From: Maribacter thermophilus
GTDB taxonomy: Bacteria; Bacteroidota; Bacteroidia; Flavobacteriales; Flavobacteriaceae
Length of the DNA: 64,000 nt
NCBI RefSeq assembly: GCF_001020565.1
Contig: NZ_LDAS01000001.1
Coordinates: forward strand, 472,402 to 536,401
Reading direction: 5' to 3'
Of this stretch, positions 15,451 to 24,017 are shown piece by piece. Position 1 is the first letter of the stretch; every line of letters starts with the position of its first letter. The notes under the pieces were generated by a model, which was not told where the DNA came from, ran no database searches, and saw only the letters and a list, made by a program, of their open reading frames with translations. Both the position numbers and the translations under genes were made by a program.

Positions 15451-15677
15451 GCGATAGCATTTAATGCGATTTTTTAAAATCGGAAACAAAGGTACGTATA
15501 AGCAAAAAGATTTTGGCTTCTAGAACAATAAGTTGTTTATATGAAGTTATAATTTTGCTGCAGGAATGTAAATAGCCATAGGAGCCATAGGTCGGTATGT
15601 TAGAATTTATAGTGTTTATATGCTAATGCTTTGTATTTAGATCTCTATATCGAGTTTTAGTATTAATTTTGCTTATA

Positions 15678-16577
15678 ATGTTTGACTATAGAATACGTGT
15701 CTTTTTTACCGTGGCCAATAGGTTGTCCTTTTCCAGGGCGGCTGAGGAGCTCCATATTACCCAACCGGCAATAACAAGACATATTAGGCAGATCGAAGAT
15801 CATTTTGGTCAAAAATTGTTTGAAAGAAAGGGTAACAGCATAGCACTTACGGAAGCAGGCAACTTGTTGTATAACCATTCAAAGAGGATCTTGCAAGAGT
15901 ATAAGGAATTGGAGTTTGACATGAACGCCTTGGTCGATAGAACAGAGGGTATTCTACGTATTGCCGCCAGTACCACTGTTGCACAATATGTGTTGCCAGT
16001 GGTCTTGGCCAAATTTCATAGACAGTACCCCAAGGTTAAAGTAAGCTTGATCAGTGCCAACACGGAAGATGTTGAAAAAGCAGTGCTTGAATCTAATGCG
16101 GAGCTGGGCTTTATCGAGGGGCGTTCAAAGAATCGTGAATTGGCCTACCAACCTTTTTTAAAGGATGAAATTGTTCCTGTGGTGGGGGCAGGGCACCCTT
16201 TGTTCAATGCAAATACGATTGTTCCCCAAGACTTGAAAACCCAGCCCTTGGTGCTCAGGGAAGAGGGTTCGGGAACCTTAGAAATAATTCTTCAAGAATT
16301 GAGAAAGGTAGGTATTGTTTACAATGACCTTACTGTTGAAATGCGCTTGGGTAGCTCTGAAAGCATCAAATCGTACCTAGGTGATGACCGCAGTATGGCT
16401 TTTCTTAGTGTTAATACGATATTAAAGGAACTGAAGTCGGGGGAATTGGGCATTGTAGATGTTACCGGACTCTCTTTGGAACGCGACTTTTATTATATCT
16501 TTAAACAAGGGCACCATTCGGCACTTTCCAATTTATTTCTCGATTTTATACGATATCATTATAACATATTGTTATAA
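15678..16577 (+). CDS. LysR-type transcriptional regulator (YeiE/CysL-like)
   Basis: A 299-residue LysR regulator starting at ATG 15678; a TTG nine bases upstream is less likely. The winged helix (about 1-60) has FSRAAEELHITQPAITRHIRQIEDHFGQKLFERKG. The effector domain begins near residue 90 (LRIAASTTVAQYVLPVVLAKFHRQYP). The sequence looks closest to the YeiE/CysL/CbbR branch, which often controls sulfur or carbon assimilation genes and YeiH exporters. It is co-directional with the SBP-DsrE-tsdA module that begins 371 bp downstream, making that module a likely target. A YeiH-type gene is found at 27.9 kb. Confidence 0.85.
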   Translation: MFDYRIRVFFTVANRLSFSRAAEELHITQPAITRHIRQIEDHFGQKLFERKGNSIALTEAGNLLYNHSKRILQEYKELEFDMNALVDRTEGILRIAASTTVAQYVLPVVLAKFHRQYPKVKVSLISANTEDVEKAVLESNAELGFIEGRSKNRELAYQPFLKDEIVPVVGAGHPLFNANTIVPQDLKTQPLVLREEGSGTLEIILQELRKVGIVYNDLTVEMRLGSSESIKSYLGDDRSMAFLSVNTILKELKSGELGIVDVTGLSLERDFYYIFKQGHHSALSNLFLDFIRYHYNILL

Positions 16578-16948
16578 TATATGCTTTTTTATCATTTGTT
16601 TGCCCAGACAAGCACTGCTACTTTTACATCGAATAATAACAATGTATTTGATGGATGCAATGATACGACTCACAGAACAAATAGCGATTAAATTATACTT
16701 ATTTGCACTTTTCTCGTGCAGTGGGTCCATTTCTAGTATCTAGGGGCTTTGGCGCCATCCTTTAAATACCTATTCTCATTATGCTGCCTATGGGTCGGGC
16801 AGCGTCATAACTGATTTAAGATTCTTTTTTGACCAGGTCTTTGTAGACGCCCGAATGGTTTGGGTGTGTATGGGGGAGGCATGATTGTTCTTGGTCCTAA
16901 GGGAAATCAATTACCGATTTAATGTTGAAAAATTAAAACCATCTAAAA
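16578..16948 (+). promoter_or_regulatory. 371-bp gap: promoter and long structured leader of the SBP-DsrE-tsdA module
   Basis: A good promoter, TTTG at 16595-16598 and TACTTTTA at 16619-16626 with a 20-base spacer, starts just after the LysR stop codon. It predicts a leader of about 317 bases before the ATG at 16949. Inside are a stem GCTGCC/GGCAGC (about 16783-16803), a GC-rich GGCGCC, and a second G-rich stretch near 16870. No known riboswitch was recognised. A 33-codon frame (16642-16743) could be a leader peptide. Confidence 0.5.
16642..16743 (+). CDS. Possible leader peptide (33 aa), uncertain
   Basis: A short frame begins about ten bases after the predicted transcription start (ATG at 16642) and ends at TAG 16743. 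It encodes MYLMDAMIRLTEQ, then a hydrophobic part ending FSCSGSISSI. It lacks family matches I can recognise. It could be translated as an upstream peptide controlling the module, or be chance. Confidence 0.25.
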   Translation: MYLMDAMIRLTEQIAIKLYLFALFSCSGSISSI

Positions 16949-17935
16949 ATGAAAACAATGAATTGTAGAAAAAAAGGAAAAGGAAAAATGATCAGGACTC
17001 TCCGTTTTGTTCTGGGTCTGTGTGGGTTAGTGTTGTTGGGGGAGGTTGTGCATGCCCAGGTTTCAAAACCCTATAATCACAGATATGACCCGCCATGGGA
17101 TAATGTGGTACAGGAAGGAACACCATTTACGATCTACGGTATTGATAATGCCCCCGATTTTCATGGGGATATAAATAATCCGGATTTGGTGGTATTTTTT
17201 GCGGGCAACCAATACATGGTAGTGCCCGAACTACTGGATGCTTTTAAAACCGAATATCCCAAGTACAAAAGGATATTTGCAGAGACCATTCCACCGGGCA
17301 TAGAAGAACGCCAGGTGAAGTCAGGTGTTCTAGTGCTAGGTAATATGCGTATTCAATTAAAACCGGATGTGATAACAGCCGGTAAGGGAAGTATTGAAAA
17401 AAACGAGGCACTCGGATGGTTTTCGCGAACCGAAGCCTATGCCAAAAATCGATTGGCCATTATGGTGAGCAAGGGCAACCCAAAGAATATTAATAGTTTA
17501 CAGGATTTAGGAAGGTCCGATGTGAATGTAAGCATGCCTAATCCCGAATGGGAAGGAATAGGAAGGCGCATCACCAAAGCTTATGAAAATGTGGGGGGAG
17601 AGGCCTTGAAAACTAAGATTATGAAGGAGAAAGTAGGCGAAGGCACTACCTATCTTACTACAATTCACCACCGTGAGACCCCCTTATCAATAATGTACAA
17701 CAGATCGGATGCCGGACCGGTGTGGTACAGTGAGGCGTTTTATCATTCTCAATTAACCGACCATCCCTTGGAAATGGTCACCATACCGAACGATGTCAAT
17801 GTCGGGGCCACCTATGTAGTGGGACAAATGAAAAATGCCCAGCATCCGGAAGCGGCAAAGGACTTTATAGAATTTCTCACCTCCGATAAGGGGCAGGCGA
17901 TTTATAAAAAATACGGATTCATCACCGTAAAATAA
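16949..17935 (+). CDS. Periplasmic substrate-binding protein of sulfate/molybdate type, no ABC partner
   Basis: A 328-residue secreted protein with a signal peptide ending VVHAQ (about residue 37); an internal ATG at 16988 would give a shorter n-region. The mature part has the type II periplasmic-binding layout: VVFFAGNQYMVVPELLDAFK near the start, PDVITAGKGSIEKNEALGWF in the hinge, and AAKDFIEFLTSDKGQAIYKKYGF at the end, a common ending of ModA/sulfate-binding proteins. No permease or ATPase gene is nearby. It is followed after 26 bases by a secreted DsrE-like protein and then a TsdA-like enzyme. It may deliver thiosulfate or another oxyanion to that enzyme. Ligand is unknown. Confidence 0.72.
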   Translation: MKTMNCRKKGKGKMIRTLRFVLGLCGLVLLGEVVHAQVSKPYNHRYDPPWDNVVQEGTPFTIYGIDNAPDFHGDINNPDLVVFFAGNQYMVVPELLDAFKTEYPKYKRIFAETIPPGIEERQVKSGVLVLGNMRIQLKPDVITAGKGSIEKNEALGWFSRTEAYAKNRLAIMVSKGNPKNINSLQDLGRSDVNVSMPNPEWEGIGRRITKAYENVGGEALKTKIMKEKVGEGTTYLTTIHHRETPLSIMYNRSDAGPVWYSEAFYHSQLTDHPLEMVTIPNDVNVGATYVVGQMKNAQHPEAAKDFIEFLTSDKGQAIYKKYGFITVK

Positions 17936-17961
17936 TAGAGAACGATATAAAAGAAAAAACA

Positions 17962-18501
17962 ATGCAAAAGATCAAAGCGATTATCTATATATGCTTGCTG
18001 TCAATCGTTGGCAATAAAGCAATAGCCCAAGAATGGACAAACCCAGTAATCAAGAATTACGGGAAGATCAAATATTATAAGGATGTCGCCATGCAGCCAG
18101 ACAGACATATGGACTATAAAATTGTGTTCAATATTACCACGGACAAGGAAATAGACGGGGTAAATGCCGGCTTATGGAAGATGGCCCGCACTATCAACCT
18201 TCTAAGGGCCGGAGGGGTAAAGGAGAAGAATATTCATTTGGTAGGGGTTATACATGGTGGGGCCACGCCTACGGTTCTTACCAATGAAGCCTATCAAAAA
18301 ATCAAAGGAAGACCCAACCCCAATCTCGATATTCTTAAGGTACTCAAAGAGCACGGAGTGCAGCTTCATGTTTGCGGACAAGCGGTGGCCAAGGCCAATA
18401 TCGATCCGGATACCGAGATAAATAAATACATCACCTTTAGTCTTTCTGCACTCATAGATATCCCCACTTTTCAGCTTAAGGGCTATGCTTTGATGCCCTA
18501 A
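17962..18501 (+). CDS. Secreted DsrE-like sulfur-relay protein
   Basis: A 179-residue protein with a signal peptide (cleavage about residue 22, after AIA). The DsrE/TusD-like fold is suggested by alternating strands and helices, with IHLVGVIHGGATPTVL and HGVQLHVCGQAVAKANID; Cys138 in the latter sits where DsrE-type proteins place their persulfide-carrying cysteine. It lies between the binding protein and the TsdA-like cytochrome, 68 bases before the latter. A paralogue is cut by the left window edge, next to tsdA copy 1, so the pairing occurs twice. Unlike cytoplasmic Tus/Dsr proteins, both are exported. Carrying sulfur in the periplasm is inference. Confidence 0.78.
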   Translation: MQKIKAIIYICLLSIVGNKAIAQEWTNPVIKNYGKIKYYKDVAMQPDRHMDYKIVFNITTDKEIDGVNAGLWKMARTINLLRAGGVKEKNIHLVGVIHGGATPTVLTNEAYQKIKGRPNPNLDILKVLKEHGVQLHVCGQAVAKANIDPDTEINKYITFSLSALIDIPTFQLKGYALMP

Positions 18502-18569
18502 CTATCGGTAGCACTGTTGTTTCAGATGCAGTGAGGTGTAATAGATTATAAACGTGAAATTTTAATCAA

Positions 18570-19610
18570 GTGGAAAATTTTAGAAATCAAATAAGAAGGT
18601 TGATTTATGGTGTGCTTGCACTTTCTTCGGCCATACTTGTGGTGATCGTGGGGTTAATTGTATATGTGACCCATCCAGAGGTTTTTAACACTAAAGAGCT
18701 GGCCGTCGAAACAGCATCGGAATGGCGACCAAAGGATCCAATCAAGGAAATGGCAATAGCAAACATGCCCGATGATGTAAAGTATGGCTACGATCTGTTG
18801 ACCGAGACGCCCAAGTTTCTCGGGCCTGAAGTGGCCGATTCCGAAATGCGGTCTACCGGTAACAATTTGGCCTGTAAAAATTGCCATTTAAAAACGGGAA
18901 CACAGGTAGGGGCTGCTTCCTGGATCGGTGTTACCCAGCGCTTTCCTTCCTTTCGCGGACGATCCAATAGCATTGGTACTATTGAGGATCGAATCAATGG
19001 GTGTTTTGAGCGTAGCATGAACGGTAAAAAGTTACCGGTGGATTCCAAGGAAATGCAGGCCATGAAGGCCTATATGGAATGGCTGGGCGAAGATATGCCC
19101 GAAGAACGGATAAAGGAATACAAGGGGTTTGTATCCTTGAAAATACCCGCCGAGGCCGTGGACCTGGAACAAGGAAAGAGCATCTATACTATGGAATGTG
19201 CCCTTTGTCATGGTGCAAACGGACAAGGGGTAAAGTTCCCCGACGGCACTATGGGGTATCAATATCCTCCTTTATGGGGGCAAGATAGTTATAACGATGG
19301 GGCAGGGATGCACAGGGTACTTACGGCCGCACAATTTATTAAGGCCAATATGCCTTTTGGCCAAGCTACCAAAGACAGGCCTAAATTGACGGATGAGGAG
19401 GCTTACCACGTTGCGGGATATATCAATAATTTTATGCGTCCAGAAAAAAGGAATAAAACAAAGGATTTTCCTGACCGAAAGTTAAAGCCCGTTTCTACTC
19501 CTTATGGTCCTTGGGACGATAATTTCTCGGCAGAGCAACATAAATTTGGGCCTTTTCCTCCTATAATTGCCTACTATAAGAACAAATACAACATTAAAAA
19601 GACAAAATAA
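18570..19610 (+). CDS. tsdA: TsdA-like diheme thiosulfate dehydrogenase (copy 2), membrane-anchored
   Basis: This 346-residue protein matches copy 1 motif for motif: membrane anchor about 12-33, haem site CKNCH (102-106), RINGCFERSMNGK with Cys145 as the expected axial ligand, haem site CALCH (210-214), and KANMPFGQATKD. The conserved C-terminal extension (KLKPVSTPYGPW, then QHKFGPFPPI) is shared with copy 1. The start is GTG at 18570; an in-frame stop lies 15 bases upstream and no ATG precedes the membrane segment. It is the third gene of the SBP-DsrE-tsdA unit. Oxidation of thiosulfate to tetrathionate is the family reaction. Confidence 0.86.
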   Translation: MENFRNQIRRLIYGVLALSSAILVVIVGLIVYVTHPEVFNTKELAVETASEWRPKDPIKEMAIANMPDDVKYGYDLLTETPKFLGPEVADSEMRSTGNNLACKNCHLKTGTQVGAASWIGVTQRFPSFRGRSNSIGTIEDRINGCFERSMNGKKLPVDSKEMQAMKAYMEWLGEDMPEERIKEYKGFVSLKIPAEAVDLEQGKSIYTMECALCHGANGQGVKFPDGTMGYQYPPLWGQDSYNDGAGMHRVLTAAQFIKANMPFGQATKDRPKLTDEEAYHVAGYINNFMRPEKRNKTKDFPDRKLKPVSTPYGPWDDNFSAEQHKFGPFPPIIAYYKNKYNIKKTK

Positions 19611-19660
19611 TGGTAAAAGTCTAGGTCATATAATAAGGATATTTGTCTTTATTTTGGGCG

Positions 19661-19697
19661 AAAAAAAGGGGAAAGCTTAGCTTTCCCCTTTTTTTAT
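19661..19697. terminator. Strong bidirectional terminator after tsdA copy 2
   Basis: GGGGAAAGCT and AGCTTTCCCC form a perfect 10-bp stem flanked by seven A and nine T. It closes the SBP-DsrE-tsdA unit, 51 bases past its stop codon. Confidence 0.9.
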
Positions 19698-19872
19698 AAA
19701 GAATAGATTCAATTTTAGACAAGTGTTGTACCATAAATTTTATAGGTGCCAAGCCCATGATCTGTTCTAAAAATAAGATAGATGTAAGCACTCGCGGATA
19801 CGGCACCTGTTTTAAATAAAAAGTTAGGCCGAATCCGATTATGCTTACATGTATGTGCTATTAATAAGAACT

Positions 19873-20355
19873 TTATTTACTTGTTTTTAACACATTGTTA
19901 ATCAATGTATTCCATTTTTTAATAGATTCTAGTTCTCCACTTATTTGGTAATTTACATCTACGTTGTAAAACTCAAAAACAGTGTTGGTTTTATTATCGT
20001 CAATAGGGCTAAAATTCAAGTGTAGTTGCTCTATTATTTTCCCGTTTTTTGAAGTAGACTTGCCTATATTGGCTATTTTACAACTTTTGATTGTGGATAG
20101 ATCTACAAATTGCTGCTTACTGAGGTCTTTTTTCTTAAAAACAAAGAAAACAAAATTCTTGGCTTTGTCTATACCAATGGCATAGAAACCGCAAATATCA
20201 AACTCGGTTATTTCACAATTTTGTTGTTTAGCTAAATCTTTGAGAGAAACCAACAATTGTTTTTCTTTTTTCTTTTTTCCTCTAATTGTTAAAACAAAAG
20301 GTATTGCGCATATTACAATGCATATTAGACCTATTATGGTCGTTCCTAAATCCAT
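19873..20355 (-). CDS. Hypothetical protein with one N-terminal membrane helix
   Basis: This 160-residue protein has a single hydrophobic segment (about 6-25), then a lysine-rich stretch and a soluble domain rich in beta strands (FYAIGIDKAKNFVFFVFKKKD, then VDLSTIKSCKIANIG). I do not recognise a family. The soluble part resembles small PH-like or 'photosystem assembly' type domains seen in many Bacteroidota orphan proteins, but this is only an impression. It is transcribed toward the terminator at 19661-19697 and is 115 bases away from the next minus-strand gene. Confidence 0.6.
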   Translation of the reverse strand: MDLGTTIIGLICIVICAIPFVLTIRGKKKKEKQLLVSLKDLAKQQNCEITEFDICGFYAIGIDKAKNFVFFVFKKKDLSKQQFVDLSTIKSCKIANIGKSTSKNGKIIEQLHLNFSPIDDNKTNTVFEFYNVDVNYQISGELESIKKWNTLINNVLKTSK

Positions 20356-20470
20356 TTTTATAATATTTTAATTTTTTGGTATACTGAATTTTGTACAAGG
20401 CGATTTTGTCCTTGCATTTATTTATAAGTTGAAGAGACTACGAAAATCGGTAGTTCTTAAGAGAAGAGGA

Positions 20471-20842
20471 TTACCAAAAATTATGGAAAGGAAAAATAAG
20501 ATCGGACTTTCTATGTCGGATCAAGAGGGTTTTAAAGTGGCTTTTGTATTGCTTGAATAAGGCACTAAAAAGTACTTCACCATAAGAGGAAATTATCCAA
20601 AAGCCTTTATATGATAAATTAAAATCGGGCGAAGGATATTCCGTAAGACCAGAAAACAAGACTTCTGATTGTTCTGTATGGGGGTTAAGAACCTTAAATG
20701 TGGTTAGGTATTCTTTTTGTCCGTTTTTATGGGGAACAATACGTTTATTATAGTCCGGTAGTATGTTTATGGTAGTGTAAATACCAAAACAATAGACTGT
20801 AAAAAGTAAAAGGGCCTTTAATATTTGATATGGACTTTTCAT
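20471..20842 (-). CDS. Hypothetical membrane protein downstream of K+/H+ antiporter
   Basis: A 123-residue protein with an N-terminal hydrophobic helix (about 8-29) and no recognised domain. The rest has PHKNGQKEYLTTFKVLNPHTEQ and a hydrophobic stretch FWIISSYGEVLFSALF. Its start codon is one base after the stop of the antiporter gene, so it is co-translated with it. A role as an accessory or partner of the antiporter follows from that alone. Confidence 0.55.
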   Translation of the reverse strand: MKSPYQILKALLLFTVYCFGIYTTINILPDYNKRIVPHKNGQKEYLTTFKVLNPHTEQSEVLFSGLTEYPSPDFNLSYKGFWIISSYGEVLFSALFKQYKSHFKTLLIRHRKSDLIFPFHNFW

Positions 20843-20843
20843 A

Positions 20844-22316
20844 TTATACTACGCTACTTTTAGCGAGCACTTCGTTTACTTCATTTAAACTGTCCTCATT
20901 ATCCAATAAAACTACCAATATATCGTTGGCTTCGATGACCGTGGATCCCCCTGGCCTAACAAATTTTGTATCTCGCTTGATCATAACAATAAATGCGGAT
21001 TGCGGAAAATGTAAATCTATGATTCGTTTGCCAACGGCAAAACTATCGGGAGCAACTGATATTTCTTCCATTTCCGACTTTGGTAAATTCAGTATGTACC
21101 TATCACTTCCGGTAATAGGTTTTACTTCTTCAGGTAAGGCCACATTAAGCCATTTAGAAAAAATGGATAAAGTTGTACCCTGTATCAAAACAGAAGTGAC
21201 GGAAATAAAGAATACGATATTGAAAATAATATGTGCTTTATCTATTCCTGCCAATAGGGGATAGGTTGCAAAAACAATTGGGACCGCCCCACGTAAACCT
21301 ACCCATGATATATAAACCCTTCGCCTGAGTTTCATTTTAAAAAACATAAGACTTAGAAAAACACCAACAGGACGGGCAACGATAATCAGAAATAATGAAA
21401 TTAACAGACCAATGCCCATGTAAGGTATAATCTGAGAAGGAAAAACCAGTAGGCCCAATGTTAAAAACAGTACGATCTGCATTAACCAGGCCATTCCGTC
21501 AAACATTTTAAGGATGGTAGATTTATGTATTAAATCTTGATTTCCCAGATAAACAGCACAGATGTAAATAGCCAAAAATCCGTTTCCTCCAACGAAGTCT
21601 GTGGCAGAGAACGTAATAAACATAAGGGAGATAACTAAAACAGGGTAAAGTCCCTCAAACCCAAGTTTAATATTGTTTATGGTTATTTTGCTCAGTTTTC
21701 CAAAAGCAAAACCGGCCAGGCCCCCTAAAATCATTTGCTTTAAAAACATAGGGATGATAGATACAATACTTTGGTCTTGATGAATGACCAGGGTTAAAAA
21801 AGCCAGCGTTAAAACATAGGCCATAGGGTCGTTACTTCCACTCTCCAATTCCAGTGTTGGTCTAAGATTGCTTTTTAAGGCTAAATTTTTTGATCTTAAT
21901 ATAGAAAATACAGCAGCAGCATCGGTAGACGAAACAATAGAACCCAATAACATGCTTTCATAAATGGTAAAGTCGGTAACAAACCAAACGAAGGTGCCAA
22001 GGGAAAGAGCGGTAAGCAAAACACCAAGGGTAGACAATACCAACCCTTCTCTAAGAATAGGTTTTACCGCGTTCCAATTGGTATCCAATCCACCGGAAAA
22101 CAATATAAAATTAAGAGAAACAATACCAATGAACTGTGCAAGTTTAGGGTCGTCAAAGACAATTCCACCAATGCCGTCGGAGCCTGCCAGCATTCCAATG
22201 GCCAAAAACAGAATTAAGGTCGGAACCCCAAATTTATAGGAGGTCTTGCCCACGACGATACTTATAAAAAGTAATAGGGAGCCTACTAATAGAATATTTT
22301 CAATGGTTAAATCCAA
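20844..22316 (-). CDS. K+/H+ antiporter, NhaP2/CvrA-like, with RCK-C domain
   Basis: A 490-residue CPA1 transporter with about 12 membrane segments (residues 1-395) and a C-terminal TrkA-C/RCK-C domain (about 405-485: EISVAPDSFAVGKRIIDLHF, NDILVVLLDNEDSL). The conserved blocks are FGVPTLILFLAIGMLAGSDG near the N-terminus, SSTDAAAVFSILR and LELESGSNDPMAY. This matches NhaP2/YcgO antiporters, which exchange K+ or Na+ for protons and are gated by a cytoplasmic ligand domain. The length is a little shorter than the Escherichia coli protein because the second C-terminal domain is absent. A small membrane protein follows one base downstream. Confidence 0.88.
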   Translation of the reverse strand: MDLTIENILLVGSLLLFISIVVGKTSYKFGVPTLILFLAIGMLAGSDGIGGIVFDDPKLAQFIGIVSLNFILFSGGLDTNWNAVKPILREGLVLSTLGVLLTALSLGTFVWFVTDFTIYESMLLGSIVSSTDAAAVFSILRSKNLALKSNLRPTLELESGSNDPMAYVLTLAFLTLVIHQDQSIVSIIPMFLKQMILGGLAGFAFGKLSKITINNIKLGFEGLYPVLVISLMFITFSATDFVGGNGFLAIYICAVYLGNQDLIHKSTILKMFDGMAWLMQIVLFLTLGLLVFPSQIIPYMGIGLLISLFLIIVARPVGVFLSLMFFKMKLRRRVYISWVGLRGAVPIVFATYPLLAGIDKAHIIFNIVFFISVTSVLIQGTTLSIFSKWLNVALPEEVKPITGSDRYILNLPKSEMEEISVAPDSFAVGKRIIDLHFPQSAFIVMIKRDTKFVRPGGSTVIEANDILVVLLDNEDSLNEVNEVLAKSSVV

Positions 22317-22913
22317 ATTCTCTCTCTGTCTTTTAATTTAAAAGAGACAAATTTAGGTGTTTTATCACTTTTAACAATTAAACCGATTGTTATTAGTTTT
22401 ATAAAAAGAGGTAATATTAAAGTAGTTATCTTCCGTATTATTTAATTGGTGAAATAAATCTCTGCCGTAATGTTGAAAAGGCAGTATGGTTGTGCCAATT
22501 ATTTTAACTCGTAATCGTTTTCTAAATGAGCTATTATGACTTTTTCTATGAATCATGGAGGGTTTTAAAAGTTAAAAACAGTTAATTTACGGGATAGTGA
22601 ATTCTGTGGCTGAAGGCAACGGTACAAGGAGGTACAGGCCTATTTCAATGTGGTAGATGAAAAAATACAATTAGAATTATGGCTGGGTTTTTAGGTGTGG
22701 CTCAATTATTTGAGTACATTTGTAACCAATTCATGAAACAAAAAATTGTTTTGTGAACAAGATTAAAATAGTAAAAATACCCTACTTTTTAGTAGTTCTT
22801 CGTTAAGCAATTTTCTTTAAGACTTTACTTCAACGTTTCAATTTGATCACAAGATCAAATATCATTTTTACCCTTTTTTCGAAGTAATTTTTGTTTAACT
22901 AATTTCTTTTCAC
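22317..22913 (+). promoter_or_regulatory. 597-bp gap upstream of desaturase, with palindrome at 22841-22860
   Basis: No convincing gene is seen. A -7 like TACATTTG lies at 22714-22721, though without a clear -33 partner. The sharpest element is ATTTGATC-ACAA-GATCAAAT, a perfect 8-bp inverted repeat at 22841-22860, followed by a T-rich stretch. It could be an operator for lipid-responsive control of the desaturase, or an attenuator. The left half (22317-22650) probably holds the antiporter promoter. Confidence 0.5.
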
Positions 22914-24017
22914 ATTAAAACATTAAGATTCTCCAAATCAGTTAGTTCTGATTTTTCAAAGACATTGAAGCTTCGCGTATCCGAATATTCCAAGACCGCC
23001 CAAAAAAGTAGGTACGGTAACAAACGCATGGTTATAAAGACCATTTTTATGCTCTTGTTGTTTTTTACACCATTGGCATTTATCATTTTCTCATCCATTA
23101 CAAGCGTTCCCTTATTGTTCGGATTGTACATCCTAAGTGGATTGGGTATGGCGGGTATCGGCATGGGCATCATGCACGATGCCATACACGGATCTTATTC
23201 AAAAAATAAGATTGTTAATAAACTTATGGGCTATACCATAAATTTAATTGGGGCCAATGATAAGGTATGGCGGTTACAGCACAATGTGCTGCACCACAGT
23301 TTTACCAACATCGAAGAACACGACGATGATATAAACGCCCCATTCTTTCTTCGGTTTTCGCCCCATGCAAAAAGAAACAAACTGCACAGGTACCAACATT
23401 GGTATGCGTGGTTCTTTTACGGCTTGTCGACGATTTCGTGGGTCACTTCCAAAGATTTTATCAGGTACAAGAGGTATTATAAATTAGGACTGATCAAGGA
23501 CCGCAAGACCTATATAAAAGGTTTGTTCAAGATCGCGGCTTGGAAAGTGGTGTATTATTCCTATGCCCTGGTATTGCCGATCGTTTTAACGGCTTTTGCC
23601 CCATGGACGGTAGTATTGGCCTTTTTGGCAATGCACTTTGTAACCGGGTTAAGTATATCCTTGGTCTTTCAAACGGCCCATGTATCTCCTGACGCCGCTT
23701 TTCCGCTACCGGATGAAAACGGAAACTTAGATTCTGGTCGCTTGGCACATCAGTTGGAGACGACCTGTAATTTTGCTCAAAAAAGCGTGGTCCTGTCTTG
23801 GTTGATAGGGGGGCTCACGCATCAGATAGAGCATCACCTTTTTCCGAACATATCACATGTTCATTATAGAAAAATAGCCCCGATCGTAAAACGGACGGCG
23901 GAGGAATTCGGATTGCCCTATCACACCAATGGCTCTTTTTTAACAGCGGTAATCAAGCATTTTCAAATGCTCAAAGACTTGGGACGCACGGATATTATTC
24001 CCGTCCAAAGCACTTAA
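22914..24017 (+). CDS. Fatty-acid desaturase (acyl-CoA type), probable ATT start
   Basis: A membrane desaturase with histidine boxes HDAIHGS, HHSFTN and HQIEHH plus a fourth, HVHYRKIA, in the expected order; the hydrophobic segments are around 40-60, 65-85, 160-180 and 210-235. It inserts a double bond into an acyl chain using O2 and a reductant. The usual family N-terminus MKTIRFSKT is visible as (I)KTLRFSKSVSSDFSKTLKLR beginning at 22914, but the first codon is ATT. In that frame no ATG, GTG or TTG occurs between the stop at 22896 and a TTG at 22965, which would drop the conserved N-terminus. I therefore place the start at 22914 (367 residues). It may instead be a sequence error. Confidence 0.82.
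   Translation: MKTLRFSKSVSSDFSKTLKLRVSEYSKTAQKSRYGNKRMVIKTIFMLLLFFTPLAFIIFSSITSVPLLFGLYILSGLGMAGIGMGIMHDAIHGSYSKNKIVNKLMGYTINLIGANDKVWRLQHNVLHHSFTNIEEHDDDINAPFFLRFSPHAKRNKLHRYQHWYAWFFYGLSTISWVTSKDFIRYKRYYKLGLIKDRKTYIKGLFKIAAWKVVYYSYALVLPIVLTAFAPWTVVLAFLAMHFVTGLSISLVFQTAHVSPDAAFPLPDENGNLDSGRLAHQLETTCNFAQKSVVLSWLIGGLTHQIEHHLFPNISHVHYRKIAPIVKRTAEEFGLPYHTNGSFLTAVIKHFQMLKDLGRTDIIPVQST

Noticed and set aside
16578-16948. Known riboswitch (molybdenum cofactor, SAM or other) in the leader
   Set aside because: The stems seen do not match any consensus I can recall with confidence; kept only as an unassigned leader.
19621-19806. 61-codon minus-strand frame after tsdA copy 2
   Set aside because: It runs through the strong terminator at 19661-19697, starts in a region without promoter, and gives no recognisable protein.
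22371-22556. 61-codon frame upstream of the desaturase
   Set aside because: Composition is AT-rich with runs of Asn/Phe/Tyr, no family, no promoter.
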